64,000 nucleotides of DNA, from assembly GCA_035299505.1 (NCBI GenBank), contig DATGWL010000129.1, positions 7,744 through 71,743 of the forward strand, given 5' to 3'. The position numbers and the translations under genes are program-made. Positions 8,423-17,311 of the stretch are shown piece after piece (position 1 is the first letter of the stretch; each line of letters starts with the position of its first letter). The notes under the pieces were generated by a model. The model was not told the origin of the DNA and did no database searches. It worked only from the letters and a program-made list of their open reading frames with translations. Origin of the DNA: M3007 sp035299505 (GTDB lineage Bacteria; Bacteroidota; Bacteroidia; Chitinophagales; Saprospiraceae).

Positions 8423-8953
8423 ATGAAAAAAATAGGACTTTTATCGGATACGCATTCAGTTCTGGATGAACGCGTTATGACGCATTTCGCGGAATGCGAT
8501 GAAATCTGGCATGCCGGCGATGTAGGCGACATTCGGGTTTGGGATGCGTTAAAAGCATTTAAACCGGTAAGGGGAGTGTATGGCAATATAGATGGCGCCA
8601 AACTAAGAGCAGAGTTACCGCTGGATTTGCGCTTTGAGTGCGAAGGCGTGCCTGTTTTCATGACCCACATTGGAGGTTATCCGGGCCGATACGACCCCAG
8701 AGTAGGTAAATTACTGAAAGAAGACCCACCTGCGGGCGGCTTGTTCATCAGCGGTCATTCTCATATTCTGAAAGTTATGCCGGATAAGACGCTTGGTTTT
8801 TTGCACATCAACCCGGGCGCCTGCGGAAACGAAGGCTGGCATAAGGTAAAAACGCTGGTGAGGTTTGTGCTGAAGGAAGGCCAAATCAGAGATTTGCAAA
8901 TAATTGAATTGGGAAACAAAGGGATTGTGGCCGGTAAAGAAAAAATGAAATAA
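8423..8953 (+). CDS. YfcE/MJ0936-type metallophosphoesterase
   Basis: A 176-aa calcineurin-like phosphoesterase. Metal-binding motifs appear in order: SDTHS (residues 8-12), HAGDVGD, GNID, THIGG and SGHSH, ending with HINPGACG. This is the small phosphodiesterase subfamily that hydrolyses artificial or cyclic phosphodiesters in vitro; natural substrates are mostly unknown. It follows the LuxE-like gene by 29 bp in the same direction. The tRNA-Arg promoter begins almost at its stop codon. Confidence 0.9.
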   Translation: MKKIGLLSDTHSVLDERVMTHFAECDEIWHAGDVGDIRVWDALKAFKPVRGVYGNIDGAKLRAELPLDLRFECEGVPVFMTHIGGYPGRYDPRVGKLLKEDPPAGGLFISGHSHILKVMPDKTLGFLHINPGACGNEGWHKVKTLVRFVLKEGQIRDLQIIELGNKGIVAGKEKMK

Positions 8954-8958
8954 CTTTG
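8951..8958 (+). promoter_or_regulatory. -7 box TAACTTTG upstream of tRNA-Arg
   Basis: TAACTTTG fits TAnnTTTG, overlaps the stop codon of the phosphoesterase gene and lies 15 nt before the mature tRNA start. It implies that the tRNA has its own promoter. Confidence 0.6.
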
Positions 8959-8973
8959 CGCCCGCAAAATCCT

Positions 8974-9045
8974 GGTCTCATAGTTCAACGGATAGAATAG
9001 AAGTTTCCTAAACTTTAGATGTGGGTTCGATTCCCGCTGAGACCA
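8974..9045 (+). tRNA. tRNA-Arg (anticodon CCU)
   Basis: The cloverleaf folds by eye. Acceptor GGTCTCA pairs with TGAGACC; the D stem is GTTC/GAAT. The anticodon stem GAAGT/ACTTT holds loop TTCCTAA with CCT at 9007-9009, and the T stem GTGGG/CCCGC encloses TTCGATT. The discriminator base is A and CCA is not encoded. It reads AGG codons. T-rich sequence follows directly and could terminate it. Confidence 0.93.
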
Positions 9046-9156
9046 CATTTTTTTCATTTTTTTTGAAGTTAACCCAAAAAAATTTTGAAAAAGATTTTTG
9101 TTTGTTACTTTTGACCGTTCTTAAAAAGACACAACCACACTTAAAATTTCGGAGTC

Positions 9157-9297
9157 ATGTACAACAACACATACCTCGTCATATACCAAAAGCCAGGAAG
9201 CAACATCCAATATAAGGAAATCACTTCCAATCTTGAATTGACCATCGAGACCCTTAAGGCTCAGGGGTATATTATTATTGATATCATTGATCTCTGA
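9157..9297 (+). CDS. 46-aa small protein of unknown function
   Basis: An ATG preceded by GGAG encodes a 46-aa product opening MYNNTYLVIYQKPGSN and ending GYIIIDIIDL. It has alternating hydrophobic residues suggestive of a small beta-alpha-beta fold, no signal peptide and no Cys. Support for a real gene: an SD-like GGAGTC, isolation in its own 300-bp slot after tRNA-Arg, and a very strong hairpin terminator 14 bp after the stop. No family recognised. Confidence 0.6.
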   Translation: MYNNTYLVIYQKPGSNIQYKEITSNLELTIETLKAQGYIIIDIIDL

Positions 9298-9310
9298 TTG
9301 CAGCTCTTCC

Positions 9311-9360
9311 TGCCATTAAAAAAGCCCATCTGATTTGACAGATGGGCTTTTTTAATGGCA
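9311..9360. terminator. Perfect 22-bp hairpin terminator
   Basis: Arms 9311-9332 and 9339-9360 are perfectly complementary with loop ATTTGA. The core is AAAAAAGCCCATCTG / CAGATGGGCTTTTTT, giving a U tract in both directions. It closes the 46-aa gene's transcript. Confidence 0.9.
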
Positions 9361-9380
9361 TTTACCTCTTTTGTGTTCTC

Positions 9381-10832
9381 ATGTGTGCACAATCAAAGAT
9401 AAAGGCTAAACAAGAGCGTCATGTTAATAAAATATGGCAAACCCTAAAGTGCTTGAATCATGATCAACATCTTAGGCTGCTCCGGTATTTGCGCTCTCCT
9501 TATTTTATTTCCAGTAAAGTAATGGCGCCTTTAGCAGAGTGGCTGATGCGGCTAATTGAAAAGGGAGAGGACGGTTTTGATCGAAATCAAATATGGAAGA
9601 AGCTTTTTCCGGAAGAGCCATATGATGATGTTAATTTTCGGAAGCTGTGTTCTGAATTAATGAGACACACCACTGCATTCATGGCACAGGAAAGCTTCAT
9701 GGCTGATGAAGCGCGTCAGGCAATAGAATCCTTAAACTTTGCAGTAAAGTACAAGATTGACCCTGTTCAGAGCGGTGCTATGCGGCAGGCCAGACATATC
9801 CTGGATGAGAAGAGCTACCATTCATTCGGCGATTTTTTGGCTAATTTTGAGCTTGAGCAGATTCATTATGCTATGATGAATTTTGCGGTCAAGGTTAACA
9901 CCAGAGCTAATCTGGAAGAACTATCCACCCAACTAGATCTCTTTTATCTTCTTGAAAAATTGAAAATTTTCAGCGCAGCTATCAGTCAGCAGCGATTCGG
10001 AAATTTTCAATATGATCTTAAATTTAAAGAAGGTATACTTGAATATTTGAAGAGATTCCCTGTTGAAACCGTACCAGAGTTAGCTCTTTACTACTATTCC
10101 TTCCTGACACTCATTGAAGAAGAAGAAGTTTCACACTATTACAAATTCAGGAAACTTCTGGATAGATTCGCCACTTTGATGCCTCAGCCTGAGGCAATTG
10201 AATTGTTTGATTCAGCTCTACATTATTGCACAGGAAAAATCAACAAAGGGGATCGGTCCTTTTTCCAGGAATATTTTGACTTGTTTGAACAAGCCATTGA
10301 AAAGGGCATTTTTCTTCAAAATGGAGTCCTGGCAGACTGGAGATACACGAACGTAGTGGCCGCTGCCCTCGGATTAGGAAAAATTGACTGGGCAGAACAA
10401 TTCGTGGAAAACTACAAAAAGCACCTGCCAACTGACTCTAGACAGAATACCTACACTTTCAACCTGGCCAGGGTTTACCGCTATCAAAAGAAATTCAATG
10501 AAGTATTAGATTTGTTGCAAAACGTTGAATACGAAGATATTGGTGTTAGCCTGATTACCAAACTAACCCTACTTATCACTTACTACGAACGCAGGGATTT
10601 TGAATTGCTTGAATCATTTCTCGATTCATTTCAAGTATTTCTCAACAGACACAAGCATATACCACAACAAAGAAGAAGCAATTATCTAAACCTCATAAAA
10701 TACACCCGTAAGCTGATTAGACTAATACCGCCGGATAAAAAGACTATTCAAAAACTAAAAGAAGAAATACTTGAAAAGAAAGCAAGTATTGTAAACCACG
10801 AATGGCTCCTCGAAAAAATTGACGAACTCTAA
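9381..10832 (+). CDS. Hypothetical helical-repeat protein
   Basis: A 483-aa soluble protein. The start is set at the ATG at 9381 because an earlier in-frame ATG (9342) lies inside the terminator stem. The sequence is almost wholly alpha-helical in pattern, rich in aromatic and charged residues (LRLLRYLRSPYF near the N-terminus, YYERRDFELLESFLDSF near the C-terminus), and resembles TPR-like proteins with irregular repeats. There is no signal peptide or membrane segment, so it is probably cytoplasmic. Similar ~480-aa proteins of unknown function are frequent in Saprospiria-type genomes (recollection, not searched). Its stop overlaps the convergent acyltransferase gene by 4 nt. Confidence 0.8.
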   Translation: MCAQSKIKAKQERHVNKIWQTLKCLNHDQHLRLLRYLRSPYFISSKVMAPLAEWLMRLIEKGEDGFDRNQIWKKLFPEEPYDDVNFRKLCSELMRHTTAFMAQESFMADEARQAIESLNFAVKYKIDPVQSGAMRQARHILDEKSYHSFGDFLANFELEQIHYAMMNFAVKVNTRANLEELSTQLDLFYLLEKLKIFSAAISQQRFGNFQYDLKFKEGILEYLKRFPVETVPELALYYYSFLTLIEEEEVSHYYKFRKLLDRFATLMPQPEAIELFDSALHYCTGKINKGDRSFFQEYFDLFEQAIEKGIFLQNGVLADWRYTNVVAAALGLGKIDWAEQFVENYKKHLPTDSRQNTYTFNLARVYRYQKKFNEVLDLLQNVEYEDIGVSLITKLTLLITYYERRDFELLESFLDSFQVFLNRHKHIPQQRRSNYLNLIKYTRKLIRLIPPDKKTIQKLKEEILEKKASIVNHEWLLEKIDEL

Positions 10833-11854
10833 GTTCCAAACTTGTCCATTACCCACCGTTCGAAATACCGATAGGAAAAATGGCTCCAAACTAAACTGCC
10901 CGCCAACGCCAATACAAACACCTGCCACCCCAATGGATCCAAGCCAGCTTTACGCATACCAAATTGCACACCCCGAAATACCACAGGATGCCATAAATAC
11001 AAGGAATAAGAAATCAAGCCCAACCAAGCTAAAACCTTCCCGGCTACTCCGCTCAGCTTTGGCACAGCCTGCAGATAAAACCATACTCCCATAAGAGCTA
11101 ATAAACTCAAAATCAATCGGTTGTGTCCATAAACCAACTCAAAGGCATTGCCTGAAACAGGCCAGCAGAAAAACAGAATAGCCACCAAAACCAATAAAAG
11201 CCCGCTCAGCTGCGGCTTAAATTCCCAAGCACTTTTTGCCATCCATATCCCGGCCACAAAAAACACAGCATGGTTGAACACCTGCACATAAGCAGGCCAC
11301 CAGTATTCCTGCGCCGGCAACGCCGGATCATAACCCAGGAAGGCAAAATACACCCATCCCAGACCGGCCAAAACGACTGCTACTATCAAACGCCATCCCG
11401 AACCCGCAAGTAAAATCAAGGGAAAAAAAGCATAATACACCAGCTCGCAGCCAATGGACCAGGCGCCCGTGGCAATGTCCCGGGCAGGGTTTATCCAGCC
11501 AAATATTCCGGAAAAATTGAGCACCACATCTGTCAAACTGCGTTCCTTATCATCAATCAACAAGGTGCAAAACGTTACCAGGCTCAAGAGTGGGAAGATG
11601 CGCCAAAAGCGTTTTCGATAAAACTGCCTCCAGGAGGCCATACCCCAATCCAATCGCCCCTGATACACCCATGCCAGTGTGAGGCCACTCAATATAAAGA
11701 AGACACTGACTGCATAAACGCCCAGTTTGCCCTGTGGAAGCAAAGCATCCCAGCGACCATTCAGCCATTTATCATAATGAAATAACAGCACTGCAAGGGC
11801 CATCAGCCCCCGCAAATAATCCAAAGATTCCCGCCTGTTAACCGGAGAGGTCAC
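10829..11854 (-). CDS. Acyltransferase 3 (OafA/YrhL-type) membrane protein
   Basis: A 341-aa protein with about ten transmembrane segments. The N-terminal family motif is RRESLDYLRGLMALAVLLFHY (key Arg and His in TM1), followed by FFILSGLTLAWVYQGR and YRKRFWRIFPL. Such enzymes O-acylate sugars of LPS O-antigen, exopolysaccharide or other envelope glycans, using cytoplasmic acyl-CoA. The start ATG overlaps the ychF stop (ATGA), indicating coupling to ychF. The substrate cannot be deduced; no glycosyltransferase locus is adjacent. Confidence 0.88.
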   Translation of the reverse strand: MTSPVNRRESLDYLRGLMALAVLLFHYDKWLNGRWDALLPQGKLGVYAVSVFFILSGLTLAWVYQGRLDWGMASWRQFYRKRFWRIFPLLSLVTFCTLLIDDKERSLTDVVLNFSGIFGWINPARDIATGAWSIGCELVYYAFFPLILLAGSGWRLIVAVVLAGLGWVYFAFLGYDPALPAQEYWWPAYVQVFNHAVFFVAGIWMAKSAWEFKPQLSGLLLVLVAILFFCWPVSGNAFELVYGHNRLILSLLALMGVWFYLQAVPKLSGVAGKVLAWLGLISYSLYLWHPVVFRGVQFGMRKAGLDPLGWQVFVLALAGSLVWSHFSYRYFERWVMDKFGT

Positions 11855-12957
11855 ACGTTGAAACGGAAATGCATCAGGTCGCCATCAATAACCGTGTACT
11901 CCTTGCCTTCAACCGCCATTTTACCGGCTTCCTTGACCTTGGCTTCAGAACCAAGCGTTACGAAATCGTTGTACTTGATTACCTCAGCACGAATGAACCC
12001 TTTTTCGAAATCCGAGTGGATTACGCCTGCTGCTTCAGGAGCTTTAGCGCCGTTGCGCACCGTCCAGGCGCGCACTTCTTTCTCGCCCACCGTAAAGTAG
12101 GTGATAAGGTTCAGCAGTTTATATGCAGAGCGAATCAGTCTGTTTACGCCTGGCTCGCTGAGGCCCATCATTTCCAGAAACTCCACCCGTTCTTCGGCAG
12201 AGTCCATTTCAGCAATCTGAGCCTCAATACCAGCGCAGATATGGATCACCTCAGCATTTTCAGCCGCAACAGACTGGCGGAATGCAGCGGTATGCGCGTT
12301 GCCGGTTTCAATGGCCGCCTCATCTACGTTGCATACGTACAACACAGGCTTGGCAGTCAGCAAAGTCAGATCCTTGGTAACCAGATACCGACCATCGTCG
12401 TCCAGATCAGCCAACAACTCACGTACTACGCGACCGGTTTCCAAATGTGTTTTTACCTTGGTTAATACCTCAAGCGCTTTCAATTCTTCTTTATTTCCCG
12501 CCTTTGCTGCGCGCGCTGTTTTATCAATGCGCTTTTCAACGGTCTCCAGGTCCTTGAAACTCAGTTCCAGGTCAATGATTTCTTTGTCGCGAACCGGATT
12601 TACCGAGCCGTCCACGTGCACTACATTATCGTCGTCAAAACAACGTACCACGTGTACAATGGCGTCTACTTCGCGGATATTGGCCAAAAATTGGTTGCCC
12701 AATCCTTCTCCCTTACTGGCGCCTTTGATCAAACCGGCAATGTCCACAATTTCCACTGTGGTGGGTACCGTTCTTTGTGGCTGTACCATATCGGAGAGCT
12801 TGTCCAAGCGCACATCAGGCACTGTGATAATGCCCACGTTAGGATCTTTGGTTGCGAATGGATAGTTGGCCGCCAGGGCTTTACCGTTGGTCAGCGCGTT
12901 AAAGAGCGTAGATTTGCCGACGTTTGGAAGGCCGACGATACCACATTGAAGTGCCAT
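11851..12957 (-). CDS. ychF: Redox-regulated ATPase/GTPase YchF
   Basis: A 368-aa Obg-family P-loop protein that prefers ATP and binds ribosomes. The start is MALQCGIVGLPNVGKST; a longer frame upstream (to 13086) lacks family similarity and covers the promoter. Seen: G1 GLPNVGKST, the NYPFATKDPNVG switch region, G3 DIAGLIKGASKGEGLGNQFL, the degenerate G4 NVDE of ATP-specific YchF, and the C-terminal TGS domain ending GDLMHFRFNV. The length is right for the family. It leads an operon with an acyltransferase. A promoter is visible at 13026-13019. Confidence 0.96.
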   Translation of the reverse strand: MALQCGIVGLPNVGKSTLFNALTNGKALAANYPFATKDPNVGIITVPDVRLDKLSDMVQPQRTVPTTVEIVDIAGLIKGASKGEGLGNQFLANIREVDAIVHVVRCFDDDNVVHVDGSVNPVRDKEIIDLELSFKDLETVEKRIDKTARAAKAGNKEELKALEVLTKVKTHLETGRVVRELLADLDDDGRYLVTKDLTLLTAKPVLYVCNVDEAAIETGNAHTAAFRQSVAAENAEVIHICAGIEAQIAEMDSAEERVEFLEMMGLSEPGVNRLIRSAYKLLNLITYFTVGEKEVRAWTVRNGAKAPEAAGVIHSDFEKGFIRAEVIKYNDFVTLGSEAKVKEAGKMAVEGKEYTVIDGDLMHFRFNV

Positions 12958-13018
12958 TTTAAAGGAGATTTTGCTGTGCTTCCGAAATTTGATTTCGTCG
13001 GCGTTGAATTTGCGGGCG

Positions 13019-13026
13019 CAAAAGTA
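13019..13026 (-). promoter_or_regulatory. -7 box TACTTTTG upstream of ychF
   Basis: A perfect TAnnTTTG on the minus strand followed by CGCCCGC, about 60 nt before the ychF ATG. It lies just beyond the stop of the WbqC-like gene. Confidence 0.6.
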
Positions 13027-13043
13027 GATAAAATTTGGAGATA

Positions 13044-13640
13044 TTACGCATGCCCTAAAAGCTCTCTGCCTGTTTTTCCGCAACAAAAAAGCAAATCCAG
13101 AATCGAAAGCCCCGGAATGAACCCGTGTTTTTCCTGAAACACCTGCAAGTAGGGCAGGGGAGTGAGGGAAGTTGCGATCCGGCCGTCCAGTCCTTTAGGC
13201 CAGGTTCCTGGCTTGTAATATTGCTCTTCCAACACAAAATCGCCTTGCCAACCCAGTTTGCGCGTCAGGATATAGTCCATTGTCTCCTGATTGAGATCGA
13301 ATAAAAACTCCCGTTTTTTTAGGATAATCCGTTCAATATCAGCACCATAGTGATCAAAATAAGGTGCATTGCCATAAGCTGCCTGAATACTGCGCCAATG
13401 CTGCCGTTGCCAGGGTTCTTCATACGATATCCGCACTTCCCGTATGGGTGTTTGCTGGTGCTTCCCCTTCACCAACGGAATACTGAGCCGCTGCATACCA
13501 TTCGGACCAGCGATGAAACACTTGTTCCGGAGTCCGCCTTTCTGGTAATGCTCCGCAGCATCAAGATAAACTGTTTGGGTTTGCCAAACAGCCATACACC
13601 AGGAAATAGCAGGAAAATATTGTGTTTCAAGCAGTAACAT
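13044..13640 (-). CDS. WbqC-like family protein
   Basis: A ~198-aa protein starting MLLLETQYFPAISW; an ATG two codons upstream (13646) is equally possible. It resembles the WbqC family: N-terminal ETQYFP, then HYQKGGLRNKC, the IPLVKGKHQQTPI..V.I segment, and WRSIQAAYGNAPYFDHY. WbqC-type proteins occur in polysaccharide clusters, where their role is unproven. Here the gene is third in an operon after the SPOR and TraB/GumN genes, overlapping the TraB gene by 14 nt. It contains many Trp, Tyr and Gln residues, as the family does. Confidence 0.85.
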   Translation of the reverse strand: MLLLETQYFPAISWCMAVWQTQTVYLDAAEHYQKGGLRNKCFIAGPNGMQRLSIPLVKGKHQQTPIREVRISYEEPWQRQHWRSIQAAYGNAPYFDHYGADIERIILKKREFLFDLNQETMDYILTRKLGWQGDFVLEEQYYKPGTWPKGLDGRIATSLTPLPYLQVFQEKHGFIPGLSILDLLFCCGKTGRELLGHA

Positions 13641-14427
13641 ATCCAACAGGCGAAACCGTAAACCCGGCTTTTTTAATCCAACGTAACATGCCTTTCCCTC
13701 CAGCCAAATGACCGGCGCCTACAGCACAAAACAGGGGCTCCTGACTGGCCAATGCTACAAATCGCTCAGCCATCAGCTTGTTTCTCCGGAACAACAACTC
13801 TTGTCGCATGCCTTTTGCATCCTTTCTGGCTGCTTTGTACAAGGATTGAATATCGCCCGACATATACCATTTCAGCATACTACGCATACGCTTTTTATGC
13901 CGAGATTCATTTTTCACGAGCCAAACCAGGCTTTTTACATGACTTTCCAGGGGAATCCGGTGGATGGTTTCCATTTGGGCGGCAAAACTTTCCACTCCGG
14001 TAGTACGCAGTCCGTTGGCGCGTGCATGATGCCAAAGCGTCTCGTCCAGGGAGTAGGGTGTTTCCGTCAACAAATTAGCCATGCTCAAGGTAGAGGAAAC
14101 GCTCATAGGATGCTCCTCACGAAAAGACTCGGCTGTAGATCCCAGCTTTTGATGGGCTAAATAATCGAGGCACTTCCAGGCTTTTTTACCAATAAGTTGC
14201 TGTAAATCAACACCCTCCGGCAGCTTCAATGCCTCTGCAAGCGCGGCTGGATCTGATTCTAAAAAATCAAATTCGGTGGCAAACAAGGTACAGGTTTCGA
14301 GGTGTGTTTTAGCCACTTCCAGCCAACGAAATGCGCGCAGATCGCGCACGTGCATGGTGCCAAACAAATAGGAGGTATTGCCGCCTTCTTTCGGCGTGAT
14401 TCGCCAAAGCAGCGATTTTTTGGGCAT
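13627..14427 (-). CDS. TraB/GumN family protein
   Basis: A 266-aa protein with the family hallmark near the N-terminus (SYLFGTMHVRDLRAF), TEFDFLESD, and the C-terminal AVGAGHLAGGKGMLRWIKKAGF. The two GxxH-type motifs (GTMH, GAGH) are thought to form a metal or catalytic site in this EreA/ChaN-like fold, related to erythromycin esterase and TIKI proteases. There is no N-terminal signal peptide, so unlike many GumN proteins it looks cytoplasmic. It lies 7 nt after the SPOR gene and overlaps the WbqC-like gene. Confidence 0.87.
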   Translation of the reverse strand: MPKKSLLWRITPKEGGNTSYLFGTMHVRDLRAFRWLEVAKTHLETCTLFATEFDFLESDPAALAEALKLPEGVDLQQLIGKKAWKCLDYLAHQKLGSTAESFREEHPMSVSSTLSMANLLTETPYSLDETLWHHARANGLRTTGVESFAAQMETIHRIPLESHVKSLVWLVKNESRHKKRMRSMLKWYMSGDIQSLYKAARKDAKGMRQELLFRRNKLMAERFVALASQEPLFCAVGAGHLAGGKGMLRWIKKAGFTVSPVGYVTA

Positions 14428-14434
14428 AAATCAG

Positions 14435-16000
14435 TTATTTGATTTTAACGGGTTGAAATTGTCCGGCCTTCAGGCCATATCGTTGGAACTGACGGGCAAA
14501 ATTATCTGCCGCCTTATCTGCCGCCGAAGCATTGGCGTAAAACGGCCCGATCCAGACCATCCAGTTCTTTTTGCCGGAAAAGGCGCATGATTCGCTGGCA
14601 TAAAAACTGCTTATGCCGCTTCTGCCTTGTATATCTTTCACACGAGCCTGTGCAGCCTCCCGGGTGGCGTAGGTATTGTCAAACACAATCCAGCCGCTGT
14701 TTTTCTTCAGCATGGTGCATGGGTCAGCTTGCGCAACTGGTTTGGTAGCCGGTTTTGCCGCCTTAACTTTGGGTTTGGGGGGCGGCGCCGGCTCTTCCTC
14801 CTCCTCAGTATCGTCGCCAGATAGAAAAACCGTATTTTCTTCGTCCTCAAACGACTTGTCTTTGCCCACCGGGAATTGCTTGGGTACTCCGGTGGGTATG
14901 CCATCTGCAGGAATAATTTCTCCGTCTATTTGTGGGCCGTACAGATCTTCCGGATTCTTGCCATTTTTGGTTCTGAGTTGCAACTCCTTCAAATCCACTA
15001 CTTTATCTTCACTAAAAGTCATCACCTTGTAAAACAACGGAGCAATGAGGAGAATGGCGAGTGTGGCAATCCATTTTTGAACAGATTGCCCGGTCATGAA
15101 ACGAGCGTAAGAACCATCCTTGGGAGGATGAATGTCCGGTAAGGCCTTGCGCAAGCCCCGTTTTAATGGATCCAGGGCCAGGTAATGAAAGGATCGGTAG
15201 GCTTTATTCAGGTAGGCAGTAACAGCATCCGGCGTTTTTGGCCTGTGAGACACCATGGTGCCTACATTCTGGGAGAAAGATTGGTACCAATCCGCACGGG
15301 TGATCCACTGGGTTATTTTGCGGTCTTTGCCAAAAATACCCAGTCTGGAGGGATCAATCACTTTTCTGACAGGACCTTCGAGCGGCACAATGGCCAGGCC
15401 AATGCCATGGTATACACATTGATTGCGCAATTCCAACAAATATGGATCGCTGGGCGCCGGAAAAACATCGGCGGCTATGGCTACCCATTGCTCATCAGCA
15501 AAATATTGACGGAACTGTTGAATAGCATATATATACCGATATTTCCGCCAGCTTCTCATGGTAAAATACCAGCAAAAGAAACCAATCAGGGCTACTCCGG
15601 TCAGCAATCCGACATTGCCTACGGCCTTTAATTCCACCAGCCACAACAGGTCGGTTTCAAAAAGAAATGTATAGGCTAATGCTGCACAAACCAGAGCAAA
15701 AGCTGCACAATCCCACAAAAAATAGTGGTAATTCAGCCTGAATTTCACCTCATCGGCCTTGTCACGAGAGGTGGCTTCGTACGTGCATACGAAAGGCGAA
15801 CCATCAGATTTCCGAAAAGTGATTTTGCCATCGGCAACCCAACCTTCTCTGGATACATTATCCAGTTCCACCGTCACCGTATTGGACATTGGCTCGTACC
15901 GATTTTTGTAAAAATCTCGCAAAAACGGCACAAATCGGCGTTTTACCTCATCTTCTGAAAGACTATGATCGGCAGGAATGTGACGGGAAGTATCTGACAT
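14435..16000 (-). CDS. Membrane protein with C-terminal SPOR-like domain
   Basis: A 521-aa protein. Residues 1-90 are soluble with a strand-rich DUF-like region. TM segments lie near 96-114, 128-147 and 312-330. After the last TM comes an acidic/Pro linker (DDTEEEEEPAPPPKPKVKAAKP, about 395-420), then a SPOR-like domain (about 430-521) with GWIVFDNTYATREAAQARVKDI and NWMVWIGPFYANASAADKAA. SPOR domains bind denuded septal peptidoglycan, suggesting an envelope or division-site role; the cytoplasmic domain is unrecognised. It is the first gene of an operon with TraB/GumN and WbqC-like genes. Confidence 0.75.
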   Translation of the reverse strand: MSDTSRHIPADHSLSEDEVKRRFVPFLRDFYKNRYEPMSNTVTVELDNVSREGWVADGKITFRKSDGSPFVCTYEATSRDKADEVKFRLNYHYFLWDCAAFALVCAALAYTFLFETDLLWLVELKAVGNVGLLTGVALIGFFCWYFTMRSWRKYRYIYAIQQFRQYFADEQWVAIAADVFPAPSDPYLLELRNQCVYHGIGLAIVPLEGPVRKVIDPSRLGIFGKDRKITQWITRADWYQSFSQNVGTMVSHRPKTPDAVTAYLNKAYRSFHYLALDPLKRGLRKALPDIHPPKDGSYARFMTGQSVQKWIATLAILLIAPLFYKVMTFSEDKVVDLKELQLRTKNGKNPEDLYGPQIDGEIIPADGIPTGVPKQFPVGKDKSFEDEENTVFLSGDDTEEEEEPAPPPKPKVKAAKPATKPVAQADPCTMLKKNSGWIVFDNTYATREAAQARVKDIQGRSGISSFYASESCAFSGKKNWMVWIGPFYANASAADKAADNFARQFQRYGLKAGQFQPVKIK

Positions 16001-16075
16001 GCAAATGAAAACAATGCAGGGTAAAGGTAGGCAATTTGCACAAGTTATCCATACCCTGCACCAATACCAATGGTT

Positions 16076-17053
16076 TTAACCACCCCAGGTAATGACAGTT
16101 CCAGCATAAGCCAAACCACCGCCAAAGCCGATAATCATTATTTTATCGCCATTTTTCACTTTACCTTTCACCACACCCTGATAAAGCGCCAACGGAATAC
16201 TGGCGCTGGAAGTATTGCCAAAATCAACGATACTTTCCAGTGTTTTTTCTACCGGGAACCCGGTTTCATTACAAATGGCTTCTATGATGCGCAGGTTGGC
16301 GCTGTGCGGTACAAACCAGTCAATATCTTTCAGGGTTAACCCGTTTTTAGCCGCCAGCAGAGGCATTTGTTCTGCAACCTTAGTTACAGCCCATTTGAAC
16401 ACTTTCCGACCATTTTGAACTATAGTATGGTTCAACTTGAGCGGATGGCCGTCAATCTCGGTTGTAAAACCAGAGAGATACAGATCAGGACCACCTTCGC
16501 CACTGGCCCCGGTGATGCAATCGCCAATATTTCCGGTTTCTGCCGCTTCAATCAGCACCACACCGGCAGCATCTCCAAACAACATGCAGGAAGTGCGATC
16601 CGTAAAATCAGTAATCTTGGAAAGCGTTTCTGCGCCAAATACAAGAATTTTTCGGTGGGTTCCGGCAGAAATCAGACCTTTGGCCAACACGATAGCGTAG
16701 GAAAACCCGGCACAGGCAGCGTAAACATCCAGCGCGCCGGCTTGGGGCAGCGATAACTTGTATTGTAGCCGACAAGCCACGCTGGGCATGGGTTGGTCTG
16801 GTGTAACCGTAGATACCAGGATCATATCTACTCCGTTAAGGTTGGCATCTGGATAAGTTTCCTGCAGATTTTGGATAGCTTTCACACAAAGATCGCTGGT
16901 AAACTCATCTGATTCAGTGTGGTACCTTGTTTTGATTCCTGTTCTGGAAACTATCCACTCATCGGTAGTTTCCAAAAATGATTCAAAAAAGCCGTTGGTG
17001 ATTTGTTTTTGGGGGACTGCCATTCCAATAGCTGTCAAGCGGGCGTTTGCCAT
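16076..17053 (-). CDS. fabH: 3-oxoacyl-ACP synthase III FabH
   Basis: FabH condenses acetyl-CoA (or a branched starter) with malonyl-ACP to start fatty acid synthesis. The 325-aa length is right. The catalytic triad is visible: Cys114 in YAACAGFSYA, His in VPHSANLRI, Asn in FGNTSSASIP. The C-terminal GFGGGLAYAG loop is canonical. It stands alone, not in a fab operon. A 7-bp hairpin CTTGTGT/ACACAAG at 17079-17096, just upstream on its promoter side, might be regulatory. A paralogue may exist elsewhere, as Bacteroidota often carry two. Confidence 0.94.
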   Translation of the reverse strand: MANARLTAIGMAVPQKQITNGFFESFLETTDEWIVSRTGIKTRYHTESDEFTSDLCVKAIQNLQETYPDANLNGVDMILVSTVTPDQPMPSVACRLQYKLSLPQAGALDVYAACAGFSYAIVLAKGLISAGTHRKILVFGAETLSKITDFTDRTSCMLFGDAAGVVLIEAAETGNIGDCITGASGEGGPDLYLSGFTTEIDGHPLKLNHTIVQNGRKVFKWAVTKVAEQMPLLAAKNGLTLKDIDWFVPHSANLRIIEAICNETGFPVEKTLESIVDFGNTSSASIPLALYQGVVKGKVKNGDKIMIIGFGGGLAYAGTVITWGG

Positions 17054-17311
17054 AACGGGGTAATTGCTTTATTGGCTACTTGTGTCAAAACACAAGCTGG
17101 CCGCGATAAAAAAAGCATATTTGGACAATCCTGCAAAGCACGAAAAAAAGCACCCGAATTGCATTGTCAGAAAAAACACCAAATACCAATATTGTTCAGG
17201 GGCAAAATTATTGATTGTACGCCCTAATGAACTTTTTCTTTAAACGTTTTTAAAAATAAGAATTTAAGCCCCGTAAAACCACTATTGCCGGCATTTTATA
17301 TTCTCAAAATC

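Noticed and set aside
8974..9360. Integration (att) site at tRNA-Arg
   Set aside because: No integrase, no repeated tRNA 3' end was seen downstream.
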